From Bacteroidales bacterium UBA1733 (GTDB taxonomy: Bacteria; Bacteroidota; Bacteroidia; Bacteroidales; UBA3663): a DNA stretch of 11,109 nucleotides. Below the pieces are notes generated by a model. It was not told where the DNA came from. It did no database searches and saw only the letters and a list, made by a program, of their open reading frames with translations. Where the stretch lies: NCBI GenBank assembly GCA_002315795.1, contig DCIF01000060.1:1-11109 (forward strand), in the 5' to 3' direction. A program made the position numbers and the translations under genes. Positions 7,332 to 11,109 of the stretch are shown one piece after another. Position 1 is the stretch's first letter, and every line of letters starts with the position of its first letter.

Positions 7332-7365
7332 TGCCGGCCATTGCAAATACTAATTCGTTGATATT

Positions 7366-8262
7366 ATGCGTAAGATATTATCTATAATTATTATGTGTCT
7401 GACTCTGGGTGTGGTAAATGCTCAGAACACGACATTCGATCGCGATGGCTTCCGCTTTACGATCATTGATGAAGGGAAGGTAAGTATCAGAGTAGTGCCA
7501 GACAGTGCAGAACATCTGTTTTCTGGCCGTTTGGAAATTCCTTCTACTGTTTTTTCTGCTGTTTATAGTGGCGATTTTGATGTCGTAGCTATTGCAGACT
7601 CTGCATTTGCCAATTGTAGAGAGATTACTTCTATTTACCTTCCTGCTTCGATTCAGAAGGTTGGCCGGAATATCGTAGAACACTGCTTCGTTCTTCAGAA
7701 TTTTGAAGTTGCGGAAGGTGGTATGTTCTCTGTTCAGGACGGTGTTCTCTTCAATGCTGATGCTACGTCTTTGATTGTCTGTCCAGCTGCTAAGTCTGGT
7801 AAGTATGTCGTTCCTTCTACGGTGACCTCTATTGCACAAGCCGCCTTCTCAAGTTGTAAAAATCTTACAGAAGTAGTGCTTCCACAAGGATTGAAAGTGA
7901 TTGAGGACTATACTTTCTACGAGTGCTGGGGTCTGGCCAATGTGAGCTTCCCAGATGCTTTAGAGATTATTGGAGACTATGCTTTCGATGGTTCAATTCT
8001 TCAGTTCCTTCAATTTGGAAAGAACTTGAAGAGCATCGGAACTCATGCTTTTGACCGTAGCAGCATGGTAGAGGTAATTCTTTATTGTCAGAATCCTCCA
8101 GAGCTTGGTGAAAGAGCCTTCGGTAATGAGATGGATATGGCTTACACCCGTCTTTATGTACCAGTTGGTACACGTGCTAAGTACAAGAATACGGGTTGGT
8201 CGATCTTCCCTGTTTTCTATGAGGGAGGTAAGTCTCGCCGTTGGACCGGTACCAAGCGCTAA
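7366..8262 (+). CDS. Secreted BspA-like leucine-rich-repeat (LRR_5) protein
   Basis: This 298-residue exported protein has a signal peptide at about 1-19 (ending VNA before Gln20) and no lipobox. The rest consists of about six BspA/TpLRR-type repeats of roughly 23 residues. Typical units have AFxxCxxLTxhxLPxxLxxIGxxAF spacing, for example SSCKNLTEVVLP and YECWGLANVSFP. One non-repeat insertion (about 125-148) is typical of LRR_5 proteins. It closes with a conserved cap containing YVPVGTRAKYKNTGW and a short basic tail. No Por-secretion C-terminal sorting domain is visible, so it may stay periplasmic or reach the surface another way. BspA-family proteins are known for adhesion and protein binding; the ligand here is unknown. 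It is 34 nt downstream of the OmpA-type gene and is the last gene before the shared terminator, so it is probably in the same transcription unit. Confidence 0.88.
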   Translation: MRKILSIIIMCLTLGVVNAQNTTFDRDGFRFTIIDEGKVSIRVVPDSAEHLFSGRLEIPSTVFSAVYSGDFDVVAIADSAFANCREITSIYLPASIQKVGRNIVEHCFVLQNFEVAEGGMFSVQDGVLFNADATSLIVCPAAKSGKYVVPSTVTSIAQAAFSSCKNLTEVVLPQGLKVIEDYTFYECWGLANVSFPDALEIIGDYAFDGSILQFLQFGKNLKSIGTHAFDRSSMVEVILYCQNPPELGERAFGNEMDMAYTRLYVPVGTRAKYKNTGWSIFPVFYEGGKSRRWTGTKR

Positions 8263-8293
8263 AACACTATTTGTGTAATAAGTAAGAATCAAT

Positions 8294-8338
8294 AAAACAG
8301 TGCCTCTGCAATCGAACTATTGCGGAGGCACTGTTTTT
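8294..8338. terminator. Bidirectional intrinsic terminator between convergent units
   Basis: Bases 8294-8312 pair with 8319-8337 in a stem of about 19 bp with a single U-G pair, around loop CGAACT (8313-8318). The GC-rich core is CAGTGCCTC/GAGGCACTG. A T-run follows on the plus strand (8334-8338), and a TTTT follows on the minus strand (complement of 8294-8297). It therefore ends the envelope cluster on the plus strand and probably also the transporter-nudC transcript on the minus strand. Confidence 0.9.
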
Positions 8339-8355
8339 ATTTTGAGATGAAAGTC

Positions 8356-9096
8356 TTAAAGTTCATGGATGAGACGATAGGCAATGGATCCTGGTTGCGG
8401 ACTTGCAGGACAGTCATTCGGGTCAAACCACTGAGCATCTGCTAACTCTTCTTTTTGCAGCCTGATTTCTCCACTTTCATACTCTGCGGTAAAGCCTAAC
8501 ATTAGCTGCGCAGGAAAAGGCCAGCTCTGGCTTCCGAAATATCTCACGTTCTTTACTCTCAGACCTGTTTCCTCGAATACTTCACGTGCGACACATTGTT
8601 CCAAACTTTCACCAGCTTCTACGAATCCAGCAATGCAAGCATAGATGTTCTGATTTCGGTAGGTATGTTTGGCGAGTAAGATCTTCCCTTCTTTTTCGAT
8701 ACGAAGGATAATGCAAGGGTCGATTCGAGGAAATACCTGCTGATGACAGTTCGGACAGTCCCGTGCTGTTATCTTTTCATCATCAACCAGAGAAGCTCCG
8801 CATCTGCTACAGAATTTTGTATTTTGCCGCCATTCCAACAATGCTTTCGCACGAGCGATGAGCATGACTTCGTGTGCTGGTAATTGGGCAAATCGTTCTC
8901 TGATGAGTACTTTTTTATATCCTTCTGGCAGCATTGCATCTTCCTTGAGAAGAACAGCCACAATTTGGTTAGCTTCCTCACAGAGAGATTCAGCTACCTT
9001 ACACTCTGATGTCAGGACATTAAGATCTTTTTCTTGTAAAGGCGAGCCGTCTGATTTACAGACGGTCTCGCGTGAATACATTGCGTAAAAATTCAT
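8356..9096 (-). CDS. nudC: NUDIX NAD+/NADH diphosphatase, NudC type
   Basis: This 246-residue cytoplasmic hydrolase is predicted to split NADH (or NAD+) into NMN(H) and AMP. NudC enzymes can also remove NAD caps from RNA 5' ends. It has a variable N-terminal domain (about 1-90) and a zinc ribbon formed by Cys96, Cys99, Cys114 and Cys117. The Nudix box starts at Gly157 in the form GX5EX7REXXEEXG, with metal-binding Glu172, Glu175 and Glu176. The NudC signature SQSWPFP at 189-195 is close to the family SQPWPFP, with one Pro-to-Ser change. The ATG at 9096 is chosen over an in-frame start at 9192, because the longer form would overlap the upstream transporter gene and adds nothing family-like. 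It lies 5 nt downstream of the OPT transporter, so the two are very likely co-transcribed and translationally coupled. Confidence 0.92.
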   Translation of the reverse strand: MNFYAMYSRETVCKSDGSPLQEKDLNVLTSECKVAESLCEEANQIVAVLLKEDAMLPEGYKKVLIRERFAQLPAHEVMLIARAKALLEWRQNTKFCSRCGASLVDDEKITARDCPNCHQQVFPRIDPCIILRIEKEGKILLAKHTYRNQNIYACIAGFVEAGESLEQCVAREVFEETGLRVKNVRYFGSQSWPFPAQLMLGFTAEYESGEIRLQKEELADAQWFDPNDCPASPQPGSIAYRLIHEL

Positions 9097-9101
9097 ATCA
9101 G

Positions 9102-11084
9102 TTATTTTGTCTTCATTGAGCTCTTGATCATATACGCGATGATTGCAGCGTAGAGCACAAATGAAAGATATTCGCTCATCGGATTGGCCCACCAGGCTTC
9201 ATAATCGAAACTGATACCACAGAAACGGATAGCGGCGCTGACCACTCCCATCAGAGCACCACCTGCAATGAAGCCAGATGCCAAGAGTGTTCCCTTCTCT
9301 CCACGCGCAGCATTGAGCTTTTCGTCTTTACTACGAGAAGTAACATACCAGTTGACCGCTCCACCTACAAGGAGTGGCAGGTTCAGTTCAAGAGGAATGA
9401 ACATACCCAACGCAAAGGCCAAAGCAGGAATCTTGCAGAGCGTAAGGACAATTGCAATGGCTGCACCGATACCATAGAGCAACCAAGGAGCGCCTTGTCC
9501 GCTCATCAGTGGTTCTATCACCGCTGCCATGGCGTTTGCTTGTGGTGCTGCCAATGAGCTATCAGGCCCGAAACCGTATGTCTTGTTCAATATCATCATA
9601 ACTCCTGCAACCGTGGCTGCAGAAACCAGTACACCAAGGAATTTCCATGTCTCCTGTTTCTGCGGTGTTGAGCCTAACCAGTAGCCGGTCTTTAGATCCG
9701 TAACAAAAGCACCAGCAGTACTCAATGCCGTACAGGTAACGCCACCCATAACGAGAGCAGCCACCATGCCAGAAGTGCCAGAGAGACCCACGCCTACCAT
9801 GATGACCGAAGCAAGTATCAGCGTCATCAAAGTCATGCCAGAGACAGGATTTGATCCTACGATCGCAATTGCATTAGCGGCCACTGTAGTGAAAAGGAAT
9901 GCAATGATGGTGAGCAGAAGCAGTGCCACAATGGCAAACAGCCAAACTCCGTCCATGACACCAAAGAGGAAGAAGGCGAAAGTCAGAATCAGTGTAGAGA
10001 TTGCCAGTATAGCTACCCACTTCATTGGAATGTCGCGCTCCGTACGAAGCTGTGTTGCACTGTCTTTTGCTCCCGTGTGCTGCTTCGAAGGTTTCAATTC
10101 TTTGCCAGCCAATGCTATAGCGCTCTTAATGACCGGCCAGGATTTTACAATGCCAATGATACCGGCCATGGCAATACCACCGATGCCAATGCTTTTCGCA
10201 TATTTGAAGATCGTCTCAGCTGAAGCAGAAGCGGCTGAAACTCCTGTGGCAACTTCCAGATCAGGGAAGAGCAAAGCAATGCCAGGAACAATGATCCACC
10301 AGACCAATGCAGATCCTAAACAGATGATCAGGGAATACTTGAAACCGATGATATATCCCATACCAAGCACTGCAGCACCCGTATTACACTTAACCACGAG
10401 CTTAGCTTGATCTGCCAGCCACTCACCTCCAGCAATACAGCGCGATGTGATATTCTCATTCCACCAACCGAAAGAGGCAACAAAGAAATCATACAGTCCA
10501 CCGAGGATACCAGCAACAACCAAAGGCTTTACCTGGTCACCACCTTTCTCACCACTGACCAGAACCTGTGTCGATGCAGTAGCTTCAGGGAAAGGATACT
10601 TACCGTGCATATCCTTCACAAAATACTTGCGGAAAGGAATCATGAAAAGAATACCCAGGATACCACCTAACAGTGAACTGATAAACACCTGCATGAAGCT
10701 GACGGTCAATTCCGGATATTTTGCCTGCAGAATATAGAGTGCAGGAAGTGTAAAGATGGCGCCAGCCACAATCATACCAGAGCAGGCTCCGATAGACTGA
10801 ATCATGACGTTTTCTCCAAGCGTATTCTTACGTTTAGTTGCAGATGCAACACCTACAGCAATGATTGTAATCGGGATCGCTGCTTCGAATACCTGACCCA
10901 CTTTGAGTCCGAGATAAGCAGCTGCTGCACTGAATAAAACAGCCATCAATAAACCCCAGATCACTGACCAAGCTGTGACTTCGCGTGGCTGTGACTGTGG
11001 AGACATCAGAGGATGATACTCTTCACCAGGGCGCAATTCTCTCATTGCATTTTCTGGTAATCCTGTTGTTTTTGTTTCTTCCAT
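9102..11084 (-). CDS. OPT-family oligopeptide (or metal-chelate) transporter
   Basis: This 660-residue inner-membrane protein of the OPT/YSL superfamily has about 14-16 hydrophobic segments. Family features are a short soluble N-terminus containing ELRPGEEYHPLMSP, then a first helix leading to AAYLGLKVGQVFEAAIP (about 60-77). A hydrophilic loop lies at about 335-355. Further on is NPVSGMT (about 412-418), a well-known OPT hallmark, and near the end a GxFIAGGALMGV segment. OPT proteins import small peptides, or iron/metal-peptide chelates, probably with protons. Substrate cannot be decided from sequence, and bacterial members are mostly uncharacterised. The ATG at 11084 lies 25 nt from the window edge. 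No TAnnTTTG box is visible in that remainder, so the promoter, or an upstream operon member, must be outside. The gene is first of a two-gene unit with nudC. Confidence 0.92.
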   Translation of the reverse strand: MEETKTTGLPENAMRELRPGEEYHPLMSPQSQPREVTAWSVIWGLLMAVLFSAAAAYLGLKVGQVFEAAIPITIIAVGVASATKRKNTLGENVMIQSIGACSGMIVAGAIFTLPALYILQAKYPELTVSFMQVFISSLLGGILGILFMIPFRKYFVKDMHGKYPFPEATASTQVLVSGEKGGDQVKPLVVAGILGGLYDFFVASFGWWNENITSRCIAGGEWLADQAKLVVKCNTGAAVLGMGYIIGFKYSLIICLGSALVWWIIVPGIALLFPDLEVATGVSAASASAETIFKYAKSIGIGGIAMAGIIGIVKSWPVIKSAIALAGKELKPSKQHTGAKDSATQLRTERDIPMKWVAILAISTLILTFAFFLFGVMDGVWLFAIVALLLLTIIAFLFTTVAANAIAIVGSNPVSGMTLMTLILASVIMVGVGLSGTSGMVAALVMGGVTCTALSTAGAFVTDLKTGYWLGSTPQKQETWKFLGVLVSAATVAGVMMILNKTYGFGPDSSLAAPQANAMAAVIEPLMSGQGAPWLLYGIGAAIAIVLTLCKIPALAFALGMFIPLELNLPLLVGGAVNWYVTSRSKDEKLNAARGEKGTLLASGFIAGGALMGVVSAAIRFCGISFDYEAWWANPMSEYLSFVLYAAIIAYMIKSSMKTK

Positions 11085-11109
11085 GATTATATGTTTTTGT
11101 TAATTGGTT

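Noticed and set aside
9097..9192. Longer N-terminus of NudC reaching into the OPT gene
   Set aside because: It would overlap the OPT coding sequence by about 90 nt. The ATG at 9096 gives a normal NudC layout.
9766..10410. Plus-strand open frame of 214 codons opposite the OPT transporter
   Set aside because: The frame mirrors the transporter's hydrophobic codons, giving a Met/Ala/Thr/Pro-rich translation with no recognisable domain. The minus-strand frame is a clear OPT protein.

Overview
The window looks like a chromosomal segment of a Bacteroidales bacterium, most likely Prevotella/Segatella or a close relative. Two intergenic promoters carry the Bacteroidota -7 box TAnnTTTG. Start codons lack strong Shine-Dalgarno sequences. 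The gene content also fits: OmpA-type outer-membrane paralogs, a BspA-like leucine-rich-repeat protein, and a XylE-type sugar porter. The genus is an inference from style and was not confirmed by any search. I see no rRNA, tRNA, CRISPR array, insertion sequence or phage gene.

Layout from left to right. A palindromic terminator (1-33) follows a minus-strand XylE-like xylose/H+ symporter gene (83-1531). A 287-bp AT-rich divergent intergenic region (1532-1818) then holds two back-to-back promoters, a small inverted/direct repeat that could be an operator, and the leader of thrS. This leader contains a long hairpin whose apical arm closely resembles the anticodon arm of tRNA-Thr(CGU). Next are thrS (1819-3768) and a strong intrinsic terminator. 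Then comes a four-gene, same-strand cluster of exported envelope proteins (3830-8262). It consists of a barrel-only protein, a barrel plus degenerate OmpA-like C-terminal domain, a barrel plus canonical OmpA-like C-terminal domain, and a secreted BspA-like LRR protein. The first three are recognisable paralogs. A bidirectional terminator (8294-8338) separates this cluster from a convergent minus-strand pair in which an OPT-family transporter gene (9102-11084) lies 5 nt upstream of a NudC-type NADH pyrophosphatase gene (8356-9096).

How the parts may work together. The housekeeping gene thrS appears to have its own promoter, structured leader and terminator, so it is probably regulated on its own, possibly by ThrRS binding to the leader. 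The three barrel paralogs look like a small locus that arose by tandem duplication. Only the third retains the peptidoglycan-anchoring signature, so it may anchor the others or act in a mixed oligomer. The most interesting candidates for follow-up are the putative tRNA-mimic operator of thrS and the paralogous envelope cluster with stepwise loss of the OmpA domain.
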